Notes: generated from the sequence alone by a model not told the origin. A stretch of 6,838 nt of DNA from Planctomycetota bacterium (GCA_029212955.1 JARGOW010000112.1:2247-9084); one strand, 5' to 3'; shown: positions 1 through 6,838, counted from the first letter of the stretch. Translations and numbers: made by a program.

Positions 1-1983
1 GGTTTCACCCTGAACCTGATGACCCTGGGGGGGCTTGCCCTGGGCGTGGGCATGATGGTGGACAGTTCCGTCGTCGTGCTCGAAAACATTTTCCGGCGTC
101 GGGACGAAAAGGGGGAGAGTGCCAAGGTCGCCGCCGAAAAAGGTGCGTCTGAGGTGGCCAGCGCCATCATTGCTAGCACAATCACAACCCTGGTGATTTT
201 CTTGCCCCTCGCCTTTGTGGAAGGCGTGGCGGGAATCCTGTTTTCCGAATTGGCCCTTGTCGTGGTTTTCAGTTTGGTTTGCTCGCTTTTGGTCTCCTTG
301 AGTTTGGTTCCGGTGCTGGCCTCGCGCCTTTTGGCCACCTCGAGTACTTCGACCGGCGCGGCCGCGTCTAGCTCCTGGGGGACGCGCATGGCGGACCGGG
401 CAGCGGCCAGCTTTGATCGTCTCGACAACCGATACAGCGCCCTTTTGCGCCGCGCCCTCCAACGGCCCCGGACCGTGGTGGTCAGCTCACTCGTTGTGCT
501 CGGTTCGAGCCTTGCCCTTTACCCGCTCATCGGCAGCGAATTCCTGCCGCCCAGCGATGAAGGCGAGGTGAGCGTCACGGGCGAGATGGAAATCGGAACC
601 CGTTTGGAATTGGTCGATGGGCAAGCGCGGATCCTGGAGGCGTTGGTTTTGCCCGAGGTTCCCGAGGCCATGTCTTCTGTGGTTTCGGTCGGTCCTGGCT
701 GGAGAAGTACGATGGCGGCCCGGGCATCCATTACGCTGACGTTGACTCCTTCAAAGTCTCGAGCGCGTTCGAACGGAGAAATCGCGGCGGCCCTACGCAA
801 ACATCTGCAAGGAAAAGTTCCGGGCATGGTGATTCGGACCCGCGCACCCCAGGGCCAGTTCCTATTGCAGCGAGTCCTGGGCAGCGATGAAGGGATCACG
901 ATAGAGGTGCGCGGTCCCGATCTTCAGGTGCTCGAAGGCCTGGCCGCCCGCGCCGCGGAGCTCGCTTCGGAAATCCCCGGTATCACCGATGTCGAAGTGG
1001 ATCGCAAGGCCGGCGCACCCCAGCAAGAGATCCGAATCGATCGCCAGAAAGTCGCGGATGTGGGGTTGTCGGTTCGGGACGTGACCCGTGCCTTGGAAAC
1101 GGGTTTTGCGGGGTCTCCTGCCGGTGAATTCCGCTCGGATGGCAACTCGTACCGCATCCTCGTGCAGCTCGAGGACGCCGAAAGTCGCACCATCGACGAG
1201 GTGCTCGACATGACGTTGAGTTCGCCGAGTGGGGACATGATCGCCTTGCGCAATGTGGTGGTTCCCGCCAAGAGCCGCGGTCCATTGGTCATCAGCCGTA
1301 AGAACCAGCAGCGTATGGTGACGGTCAGCGCAAACACCGCAGGCCGCCCGGAAGGCACCATCGCCAAGGAACTGCAAGCGAAGTTGGCCGAGGTGCCGCA
1401 CCCCCAGGGTCACGCTTTGCAGGTAGCGGGTAGTTTCGAGGAACAAGAAGCGGCCAGCCGGGAATTGTTGATCGCATTCCTCTTGGCCATCGCTCTCGTC
1501 TATATGGTGCTCGCTTGCCAATACGAGTCCCTGCGGGACCCGCTCGTGGTCATGCTTTCGGTGCCATTCGCCGCCGTGGGCGTGCTGGTAACCCTGTACC
1601 TTTCGGGAACCACCATCAACATTCAAAGCGCCATCGGTTGCGTGGTTTTGGGTGGTGTTGTGGTGAACAATGCGATCTTGCTTGTGGATCAGGCCGCACG
1701 TTTGGTTGCCGGTGGGAATTCGGTGGAAGATGCTGTGTCCGAGGCCGGGCGCAAGCGTTTGCGCCCGATTTTGATGACCACTTTGACCACGATCCTCGCA
1801 TTGATTCCCCTGGCCCTGGGCATTGGCGAAGGCGCTGATGCCCAGGCGCCCCTAGCGCGGGCGGTAGTGGGGGGACTCTTGGGATCGACGCTCATCACGC
1901 TGATTCTGATTCCCACGGTCTTTGCCCTGATGCACGGGGTCAAATCGAATCCTGCCCAGGATCCGGCGACCCAAACCGATTGA
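1..1983 (+). CDS. RND-family efflux permease (AcrB/MMPL superfamily, HAE1-like), C-terminal part; 5' end outside window
   Basis: This is an inner-membrane, proton-driven permease that normally forms a trimer with a periplasmic adaptor and an outer-membrane channel; the substrate cannot be told. The frame is open from base 1, so the Met codon at 19 is internal. The 660 visible residues (numbered from base 1) correspond to roughly the last two thirds of a protein of about 1,000-1,050 residues. In order I see TM4 with VDSSVVVLEN (Asp21), TM5 (about 56-73), TM6 (79-103), a Ser/Thr/Ala-rich cytoplasmic linker (about 109-122), TM7 (158-176), the conserved GSEFLPPSDEGE (178-189), the second large periplasmic loop (to about 478), TM8 (488-506), TM9 (514-534), TM10 with VVNNAILLVD (554-563), TM11 with RLRPILMTT (586-594) and TM12 (621-645). 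Against the AcrB relay, D407, R971 and T978 appear kept, while D408 is Ser22 and K940 is Asn556. The VNNAI form of TM10 is known from other HAE1-like permeases, so it is not damage. No frameshift is seen. Confidence 0.95.
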   Translation, partial: GFTLNLMTLGGLALGVGMMVDSSVVVLENIFRRRDEKGESAKVAAEKGASEVASAIIASTITTLVIFLPLAFVEGVAGILFSELALVVVFSLVCSLLVSLSLVPVLASRLLATSSTSTGAAASSSWGTRMADRAAASFDRLDNRYSALLRRALQRPRTVVVSSLVVLGSSLALYPLIGSEFLPPSDEGEVSVTGEMEIGTRLELVDGQARILEALVLPEVPEAMSSVVSVGPGWRSTMAARASITLTLTPSKSRARSNGEIAAALRKHLQGKVPGMVIRTRAPQGQFLLQRVLGSDEGITIEVRGPDLQVLEGLAARAAELASEIPGITDVEVDRKAGAPQQEIRIDRQKVADVGLSVRDVTRALETGFAGSPAGEFRSDGNSYRILVQLEDAESRTIDEVLDMTLSSPSGDMIALRNVVVPAKSRGPLVISRKNQQRMVTVSANTAGRPEGTIAKELQAKLAEVPHPQGHALQVAGSFEEQEAASRELLIAFLLAIALVYMVLACQYESLRDPLVVMLSVPFAAVGVLVTLYLSGTTINIQSAIGCVVLGGVVVNNAILLVDQAARLVAGGNSVEDAVSEAGRKRLRPILMTTLTTILALIPLALGIGEGADAQAPLARAVVGGLLGSTLITLILIPTVFALMHGVKSNPAQDPATQTD

Positions 1984-1984
1984 C

Positions 1985-2041
1985 CCGGGGCCCCCGGTGG
2001 AGCGACCCAGTGGGTCCGCCGCATTCGCTTCCAGGGCGGCG
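1985..2041. repeat. Cluster of three short palindromes downstream of the permease stop
   Basis: Three inverted repeats follow each other directly after the stop codon: CCGGGG-C-CCCCGG (1985-1997), GACCCA-G-TGGGTC (2004-2016), and CGCCGC (2017-2022) with GCGGCG (2036-2041). In RNA the first two would make small tight hairpins, since the nominal one-base loop must open to three or more. None is followed by a U tract, so they do not form a standard intrinsic terminator. They could stabilise the 3' end, assist Rho-dependent termination, or simply reflect GC-rich composition. Confidence 0.35.
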
Positions 2042-2168
2042 TCTTGCGGCCTTGATGGTTCGCTCTTGGGCTGCCGGAATGGGAATTTGTTGTCTCTTGG
2101 GCACGGGGCTTTGGAAACTCGGCCCATGATTCGATTCAACGGGCCGTGCTGAATTCCAGGGCTTTGCG

Positions 2169-2174
2169 TATAGT
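2169..2174 (+). promoter_or_regulatory. Candidate -10 element (TATAGT) for the aconitase gene
   Basis: TATAGT matches five of six bases of the sigma70-type consensus TATAAT. It ends seven bases before the A of the ATG at 2182, which puts the expected transcription start at about 2181-2182, on the start codon itself. The region 17 bp upstream (GTGCTG, 2146-2151) is a poor -35. The call rests on the hexamer and its position only. Confidence 0.35.
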
Positions 2175-2181
2175 CGTGGGC

Positions 2182-4458
2182 ATGTCCACTGTAAGCGCAA
2201 GCACCCCTATCGAACTCGTCCACCGTGTCTACTCCAATCTCCCCAAGCGGGTTGCACTCGGCCGCACGCGGCTTGGGCGCCCACTCACGCTGACCGAGAA
2301 AATCCTCATCAATCACCTGGTGGACCCCGATGGGCAAGCCATGGAGCGCGGCGTGAGTTACGCCGATTTCAATCCGGATCGTGTGGCCATGCAGGACGCC
2401 ACGGCGCAGATGGCCTTGCTCCAGTTCATGACGGCGGGCTTGAGCGAGGCGGCAGTCCCATCCACGGTGCATTGTGATCACCTGATTCAGGCGAAGGTCG
2501 GAGCCAAGACGGACCTGGGGGTAGCCGTGGACACCAACGCGGAGGTGTACGACTTTTTGAAGTCGGTTTCTGCGAAGTATGGAATCGGATTCTGGGGGCC
2601 GGGTTCGGGCATCATTCACCAGGTTGTGCTGGAGAACTACGCATTCCCCGGGGGGATGATGATCGGCACCGATAGTCATACCCCCAATGCGGGAGGCCTG
2701 GGCATGGTTGCCATCGGAGTCGGCGGCGCGGACGCCGTGGACGTGATGACCGGATTCCCATTCAACGTCAAATGGCCCAAGGTCATCGGCGTTAAATTGA
2801 CAGGTTCCATCAGCGGGTGGTCCAGCCCGAAGGATGTGATCCTGGAGGTCGCCCGCCGCCTCACGGTCAAGGGTGGAACCGGTGCCATCGTTGAGTACCA
2901 CGGCCCTGGCGCGGATTCCATCTCGGCGACGGGCAAGGGAACCATCTGCAACATGGGCGCGGAAATTGGCGCAACGACTTCGCTCTTCCCCTATGACGAG
3001 AACATGGCCACGTATCTAAAGGCCACCGGTAGTGCAGCCACCGCGGACGCGGCGGACAAAGTCGCCGAGGATTTGCGGCCCGACGAAGGCGCCCACTACG
3101 ACGAGTTGATCGAAATCGATCTCAGCACACTGCGTCCGCAGATCAATGGTCCCCATTCTCCCGATCGTGCCCACAAGGTTGGCGCCGCTGGGATTGGTGC
3201 GGCGGCACGCGAGAACGATTGGCCGCTCGAGCCCTCCGCATGCCTGATCGGCTCCTGTACCAATTCCTCCTACGAGGATATCACCCGCGTCGCGTCGATC
3301 GCCCGCCAAGCCGCGGCGAAAGGCCTGTCGGCTAAGTGCGAGTTGTTGATCACGCCCGGGTCCGAACAGATTCGGGCCACGATCGAGCGGGACGGTCTTT
3401 TGGCCGATCTTGAAGCCATCGGGGCCACGGTTCTCGCCAACGCTTGCGGTCCTTGCATCGGCCAATGGTCACGACCCGAATCGATCACCGGAAAACCGAA
3501 TAGCATCGTGAATTCCTACAACCGGAACTTCCCCAAGCGCAACGATGGTTCGGCCAACACGCTCAGCTTCGTGACTTCGCCCGACACCGTTTTGGCCATC
3601 GCCCTGTCGGGTCGTTTGGACTTTGACGCCCAGACCGACACGATCACCGCCCCGGACGGAAGCGAAGTCACCCTGGATGCGCCCGTGGGCGAGATCATCC
3701 CCAGCCGGGGCTTCGATCCGGGTCGGGATACTTTCACGGCTCCGCCAGTGGATGGTTCGCATATTGAAGTTGCGGTGTCTCCCACCAGCGATCGCCTGCA
3801 GCTTTTGACGCCCTTCGATCCCGCAAGTCCCGAGACCTACGCAAGCTTGCCCGTTCTGGTAAAGGCCCAGGGCAAATTCACCACCGACCACATTTCGATG
3901 GCAGGGCCCTGGCTCAAGTATCGCGGTCACCTGGAGAACATCTCAGGCAACCTCTACTTGGGCGCTGTCAATGCGTACCCCGGCTATGAGGTCGGCTACG
4001 GTAAGAATCAATTGACGGGTGAAACCCAGCTCTTCCCGGAAATCGCCAAGGCCTACCACGAAGCAAATCAGGCTTGGGTGGTCATCGGCGACGAAAACAT
4101 GGGGGAGGGTTCCAGCCGGGAGCACGCCGCCATGGAGCCGCGTTTCCGTAACGGTTTGGTCGCCATAGCGCGCAGTTTTGCACGCATCCATGAGACCAAC
4201 CTAAAGAAGCAAGGCATGGTTCCTTTGACCTTCGCCGATCCTGCCGACTACGACAAAATCGATGAGGACGACCGTATTCGGGTCTTGAGCCTCCCGCCGG
4301 TTCCCGGGCAGCCGGTGAAATGTCAGATCATCAAACCCGATGGGAGTACGGTCGATTTCGACACCAATCACACCTTCAGTTCCGAGCAGGTCGAGTGGTT
4401 TGTGGGCGGCTCAGCCCTGAACATTGTGCGTCAAAAGGTCGCCGCGGGCGAAGCTTGA
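2182..4458 (+). CDS. acn: Aconitate hydratase (aconitase), mitochondrial type, complete
   Basis: It converts citrate to isocitrate via cis-aconitate in the TCA cycle, in the cytoplasm, using a [4Fe-4S] cluster. The 758-residue protein resembles animal mitochondrial aconitase (ACO2) along its whole length, as compared from memory, for example RPLTLTEKI, PDRVAMQDATAQMALLQF, GTDSHTPN and FARIHETNLKKQG. Numbered from the ATG at 2182, the cluster cysteines are Cys359 in GSCTNSSYED (codon 3256-3258) and Cys422 and Cys425 in ANACGPCIGQW (3445-3447, 3454-3456). The catalytic serine motif GEGSSREHA has Ser644 and Arg646 and lies in the C-terminal swivel domain, after TTDHIS and GPWLKYRGHL. An in-frame GTG at 2146 would add 12 residues. 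I prefer the ATG because the added residues are not aconitase-like and overlap a -10-like hexamer. Neither start has a Shine-Dalgarno sequence. The length fits the mature mitochondrial enzyme rather than the longer, about 890-residue AcnA/IRP type or the differently arranged AcnB. All key residues are present, so an active enzyme is expected. Confidence 0.97.
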   Translation: MSTVSASTPIELVHRVYSNLPKRVALGRTRLGRPLTLTEKILINHLVDPDGQAMERGVSYADFNPDRVAMQDATAQMALLQFMTAGLSEAAVPSTVHCDHLIQAKVGAKTDLGVAVDTNAEVYDFLKSVSAKYGIGFWGPGSGIIHQVVLENYAFPGGMMIGTDSHTPNAGGLGMVAIGVGGADAVDVMTGFPFNVKWPKVIGVKLTGSISGWSSPKDVILEVARRLTVKGGTGAIVEYHGPGADSISATGKGTICNMGAEIGATTSLFPYDENMATYLKATGSAATADAADKVAEDLRPDEGAHYDELIEIDLSTLRPQINGPHSPDRAHKVGAAGIGAAARENDWPLEPSACLIGSCTNSSYEDITRVASIARQAAAKGLSAKCELLITPGSEQIRATIERDGLLADLEAIGATVLANACGPCIGQWSRPESITGKPNSIVNSYNRNFPKRNDGSANTLSFVTSPDTVLAIALSGRLDFDAQTDTITAPDGSEVTLDAPVGEIIPSRGFDPGRDTFTAPPVDGSHIEVAVSPTSDRLQLLTPFDPASPETYASLPVLVKAQGKFTTDHISMAGPWLKYRGHLENISGNLYLGAVNAYPGYEVGYGKNQLTGETQLFPEIAKAYHEANQAWVVIGDENMGEGSSREHAAMEPRFRNGLVAIARSFARIHETNLKKQGMVPLTFADPADYDKIDEDDRIRVLSLPPVPGQPVKCQIIKPDGSTVDFDTNHTFSSEQVEWFVGGSALNIVRQKVAAGEA

Positions 4459-4577
4459 TCCAAAAGGCCAGGCGGGGCCGAATCCGCGGAAGGTCTGATC
4501 CGATTTTGGATAAAAAAGCAGCGCGCACTTGGCCATGGGGGCAAAGTGCGCGCTGAACATTGGGGATCGGATGGTCC
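4459..4577. other. Convergent intergenic region with nested inverted repeats
   Basis: This 119-bp gap separates the tail-to-tail aconitase and peptidase genes. Besides the minus-strand terminator it holds ATCCAAAA (4458-4465, starting on the last base of the aconitase stop) paired with TTTTGGAT (4504-4511), the palindrome TCCGCGGA (4483-4490), and ATCCGAT (4498-4504) paired with ATCGGAT (4566-4572), which flanks the terminator. On the plus strand no hairpin is followed by a U tract, so no standard terminator for aconitase is visible. Confidence 0.7.
4512..4555 (-). terminator. Intrinsic terminator of the tricorn-like peptidase gene
   Basis: A perfect 12-bp inverted repeat, CAGCGCGCACTT (4519-4530) and AAGTGCGCGCTG (4544-4555), encloses 13 bases that can form a small GCC/GGC apical stem. 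Read on the minus strand, the stem is followed by G, C and then six T (complement of 4512-4517), the classic Rho-independent layout. The hairpin begins 22 bases after the peptidase stop codon. On the plus strand the sequence after the stem is AACATTGGGG, so termination should work mainly in the minus direction. Confidence 0.9.
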
Positions 4578-6838
4578 CTAGCGGTCTGCCTTAGGGATCA
4601 CGGCTCCACTGCGGTTGGGGCCACGGGGGCGTTGAACCTTCGAGGGCGGGTTGGCCTTGAGTTCTTGGAGCAAGTGGTCAATGCCCGCCTGCAGTTGGGG
4701 GTCACCCCCGTCCAGCATCTTGCCCGGGTCATCGAGCACTTCGATGTCGGGGTCTACCCCGTAGTTTTCAACACCCCAGGTTCCATCTAGCTCATAGAAA
4801 CCAAAGGTGGGGATCGACGTGTTGGCGCCGTCGATCAGGCTGGGGTTACCGCTGATTCCAACCAGGCCTCCCCAGGTCCGGGTGCCGATGATGGTGCCCA
4901 GGTTTTTCTGACGGAAGTAGTAGGGGAAGCAATCCCCGCCCGAACCGGCCGCGCCGTTGATCAACATGCACTTGGGTCCTGCATGGCGCATACCCGGGAA
5001 GTCCCAGGGCTTTTCGCCGCGCGTGGCCCAATAGTTCAGGGTAGGGCGGTTCAGCAACTCAATGAAGCGCCAGGGGATTTGGCCTCCTCCATTCCAGCGT
5101 TCGTCGATGATCAAGGCCTCGTGGTGCATTTCCCCGACGAACTGGCGCATCAGCTCGTTCTGTCCGCGGATCCCGGTGTCGGGCACGTGGATGTAACCGA
5201 TCCGACCCTGTGAGGCCGTTCGGACCATCTCGCGCTTGTCGTGAACCCAGGTTCGATAGCGCAATGCGCTCTCGCTAGAAATCGTCTCCACCGACACGAC
5301 ACGCTCTTCCCCATCACGGTTCGGAGTTTTGTTGACCAGCAAGCGAACCGTTTTGCCCGCCTTGCCGATGAAGGCTTTGTAGATGCTCGTGCTGGCGTCG
5401 ATGGGCTGACCGTCCACCGCGAGAATGTAGTCGCCCACTTCGATGGAAACACCTGGAGCGCTCAAGGGCGAACGTGTGTCCGAGTCATAGGGTGTGCCAA
5501 GAACGCGCTGAATGCGATAGGCGCCATTCGCCAATTCGTAATCGCAACCGAGCGGGCCGACGCCAGGCGAGGCCTTGCCCGCATGGTTCACTTCCCGATT
5601 GCCGCGGTTGTAGGCGTGCCCCACATTCAACTCGCTGATCATCTCTCCGATCAGGTAGTGCAGGTCCTCCCGGTGGGTGGCTCCTTTCAAAGCGGCGGAA
5701 TACCGTTCGTATTCACCGCGCCAATCCACACCGTGCATGCCCGGATCGTAGAAGAAGTCCCGATACAAACGGTAGGTTTCCAGAAGCATCTGATCCCACT
5801 CGGCCCGGGGATCATAGGTGCCCTGCAATCCTTCAAACTTGAGAGTCTTGTCGATCTTTTGCCCTTCCGAGGTGCCGACAATGCCCCAACCCGCGCTTGT
5901 GCGCACCAGCATTTTGGTGCGGTCGGGAGTCATGGACAGGGATTGAATCCCCCCGATGACTTTCTTGGCTTCGGCGTCGCGGGTCATGGCCAGGGTGTAC
6001 ATCTCAAAGCCCTGGGCATTTGGGTCGCTGGGCGAGGCGAAGTAAGCCACCGCGCCGTCCATGCCACCCACCGAAATGAGGCCCCGGTGCTTTAGCGGAA
6101 GTTGTTGGGCACGCGCCTCGAAGCCTTCGAGCAAGATGTCCTTGCTGGCGGGTTCGGGCTCTTCTTCTGCGGTGTCTTCGCCATTTTCTGAAGTGGATTC
6201 AGATTCCTTTTCGGAATCTTCGGACGCATCCTTTTCTTCGGACTTCTCGTCGGAGCTTTCCGTGCCCCAGCCGTCGGGGAAGCCCTCGGGTGCAAACGGA
6301 GACTCCACATCGGCGTGCAGGGCCACGGCCATCACGTTGCTCGTTTCGTCGTAGATCCAAGTGCTGTCCAAATCCGCGTAGCTAGGATTGAAAGTGCGCG
6401 AGGAGAGGAAGAATAGCCAGTCACCGGAGATATCAAAACTTGGCATGGTGTCGGCAAACATGCCCGAGGTCACCTGGTGCAAGGCCCCCTGTTCCAGGTC
6501 ATATAGGAAGATCGCGGGGTTGTGGGTTCCTGAATGCCCCATGTGCCAAGCGAGCCAGCGGGAATCGGGGGAAAAGCTCATGCGGACCTGACCCACGTTG
6601 GATGCCCGGGTCATTTCCCGAAGTTCGGCGGTCTCCACATTCAAACTGTACAAGCGCCCTTCGTAGGTGCCGAAGGCCAGGTATTTGCCGTCAGGAGACC
6701 AGTCCGCCTGGTATTTCCAACCCGCGCCCATGTTTGTCATTTGGCGCAAACCCAATCCGGGCAATGCGCCTTCGTTGGTGAACTCGGAACCATCCATGTT
6801 CCTCAGGTAGAGTTCGTACTCCCCACTTCGGTCGGACC
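4578..6838 (-). CDS. Tricorn-like S41 peptidase (beta-propeller + PDZ + S41 core); N-terminus outside window
   Basis: Tricorn-family proteins are large serine peptidases that cut oligopeptides. The frame is still open at 6838: upstream of the Met codon at 6797 it reads SDRSGEYELYLRN, a PD40/TolB-like propeller blade, so that Met is internal. Residues are numbered from it. Propeller blades with SPDGKYLAF and SPDSRWLAW fill about 1-170. An acidic Ser/Glu-rich linker covers 180-220. A second propeller remnant is about 235-308. The Tricorn C1 region (YDPRAEWDQMLLETYRLYRDFFYDPGMHGVDW) starts near 328, PDZ is about 412-495, and the S41 core is about 520-690. Catalytic matches are His394 in ELNVGHAYN, WNGGG (568-572), Ser619 in AAGSGGDCFPYYFR and Glu677 in VENYGVDPDIEV. 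Relative to archaeal tricorn, S745 is Gly393 and D966 is Gly620, but VGH and GSGGD are, as I recall, common in bacterial homologues. Such proteins are about 1,050-1,100 residues, so some 300 are missing here. Any signal peptide would lie off-window. An intrinsic terminator follows the TAG stop. Confidence 0.93.
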   Translation of the reverse strand, partial: SDRSGEYELYLRNMDGSEFTNEGALPGLGLRQMTNMGAGWKYQADWSPDGKYLAFGTYEGRLYSLNVETAELREMTRASNVGQVRMSFSPDSRWLAWHMGHSGTHNPAIFLYDLEQGALHQVTSGMFADTMPSFDISGDWLFFLSSRTFNPSYADLDSTWIYDETSNVMAVALHADVESPFAPEGFPDGWGTESSDEKSEEKDASEDSEKESESTSENGEDTAEEEPEPASKDILLEGFEARAQQLPLKHRGLISVGGMDGAVAYFASPSDPNAQGFEMYTLAMTRDAEAKKVIGGIQSLSMTPDRTKMLVRTSAGWGIVGTSEGQKIDKTLKFEGLQGTYDPRAEWDQMLLETYRLYRDFFYDPGMHGVDWRGEYERYSAALKGATHREDLHYLIGEMISELNVGHAYNRGNREVNHAGKASPGVGPLGCDYELANGAYRIQRVLGTPYDSDTRSPLSAPGVSIEVGDYILAVDGQPIDASTSIYKAFIGKAGKTVRLLVNKTPNRDGEERVVSVETISSESALRYRTWVHDKREMVRTASQGRIGYIHVPDTGIRGQNELMRQFVGEMHHEALIIDERWNGGGQIPWRFIELLNRPTLNYWATRGEKPWDFPGMRHAGPKCMLINGAAGSGGDCFPYYFRQKNLGTIIGTRTWGGLVGISGNPSLIDGANTSIPTFGFYELDGTWGVENYGVDPDIEVLDDPGKMLDGGDPQLQAGIDHLLQELKANPPSKVQRPRGPNRSGAVIPKADR

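Larger units (their letters stand above)
1984..2181. other. Intergenic region between permease and aconitase genes
   Basis: This 198-bp gap holds no convincing gene. It contains a palindrome cluster right after the permease stop, an inverted repeat CGGCCC (2120-2125) / GGGCCG (2141-2146), a competing pair GCACGG (2101-2106) / CCGTGC (2144-2149), and a -10-like TATAGT (2169-2174). No purine-rich Shine-Dalgarno sequence lies before either possible aconitase start. The gap and the unrelated functions suggest that the permease and aconitase genes are separate transcription units, but this is inference. Confidence 0.6.

Noticed and set aside
862..1626. Open frame of 254 codons on the minus strand, opposite the permease
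   Set aside because: It is His/Arg-rich in the way expected of an antisense shadow and has no motif. The plus-strand permease explains this DNA completely.
1985..2041. Intrinsic terminator for the permease gene
   Set aside because: The palindromes are real, but no T-rich tract follows any of them on the plus strand, so it is recorded only as a repeat cluster.
2055..2129. Short frame of 24 codons (MVRSWAAGMGICCLLGTGLW...) before aconitase, considered as a leader peptide next to the competing hairpins
   Set aside because: It has no ribosome-binding site and no run of codons tied to a relevant amino acid, and it lies upstream of the best promoter candidate. An attenuator cannot be supported.
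2146..2184. GTG at 2146 as the aconitase start
   Set aside because: The extra 12 residues have no family resemblance, there is no Shine-Dalgarno sequence, and the -10-like hexamer falls inside this extension. It remains possible but less likely than ATG 2182.
1852..2901. Long antisense open frame of 349 codons on the minus strand
   Set aside because: It lies opposite the clearly real permease and aconitase genes, crosses their boundary, and has a composition typical of reverse-complement reading of GC-rich coding DNA. No domain is recognisable.
5241..6095. Open frame of 284 codons on the plus strand, opposite the peptidase gene
   Set aside because: It is a shadow of the peptidase frame, with no recognisable domain and no start signal.
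6795..6797. ATG at 6797 as the start of the peptidase gene
   Set aside because: The frame stays open to the window edge and the upstream residues form a typical propeller blade. The catalytic region also needs the missing N-terminal propeller to match family length.
1..6838. A new multi-gene system, mobile element or defence island
   Set aside because: All three genes belong to well-known families, base composition is even, and no integrase, transposase, direct repeats or attachment sites were seen.

Overview
This window carries three large, well-supported protein genes and two short intergenic spaces. Both outer genes are cut by the window edges. From left to right they are the C-terminal two thirds of an RND-family efflux permease (+), a complete mitochondrial-type aconitase (+), and, convergent with it, most of a tricorn-like S41 peptidase (-) whose N-terminus lies beyond the right edge. 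There is no CRISPR array, tRNA, rRNA, insertion sequence or phage gene, and I see no sign of a new defence or mobile system.

The DNA is fairly GC-rich throughout, with similar codon use in all three genes. The RND permease implies a didermic (Gram-negative-type) bacterium. The combination of a mitochondrial-type aconitase and a large propeller + PDZ + S41 tricorn homologue is not diagnostic, but it fits lineages outside the common Proteobacteria models (Bacteroidota, Planctomycetota, Gemmatimonadota, Acidobacteriota and similar environmental phyla). I cannot name the phylum from the sequence.

Region by region: 1-1983 is the permease from TM4 to its natural stop. 1984-2181 is a 198-bp gap with a cluster of small palindromes just after the permease stop, a spaced inverted repeat, and a -10-like hexamer placed so that aconitase mRNA could start at or next to its ATG. 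2182-4458 is aconitase. 4459-4577 is the tail-to-tail gap, holding a textbook intrinsic terminator for the minus strand (12-bp perfect stem and a six-U tract). 4578-6838 is the tricorn-like peptidase, which runs off the right edge in an open frame; its Met codon at 6797 is internal, not a start.

The three genes do not look like one functional module: membrane export, the TCA cycle and peptide degradation. The permease presumably belongs to an operon with an adaptor gene to the left. The most useful second looks are the possible leaderless start of aconitase, its mitochondrial-type affiliation, the altered proton-relay residues of the permease, and the acidic Ser/Glu-rich linker in the peptidase.
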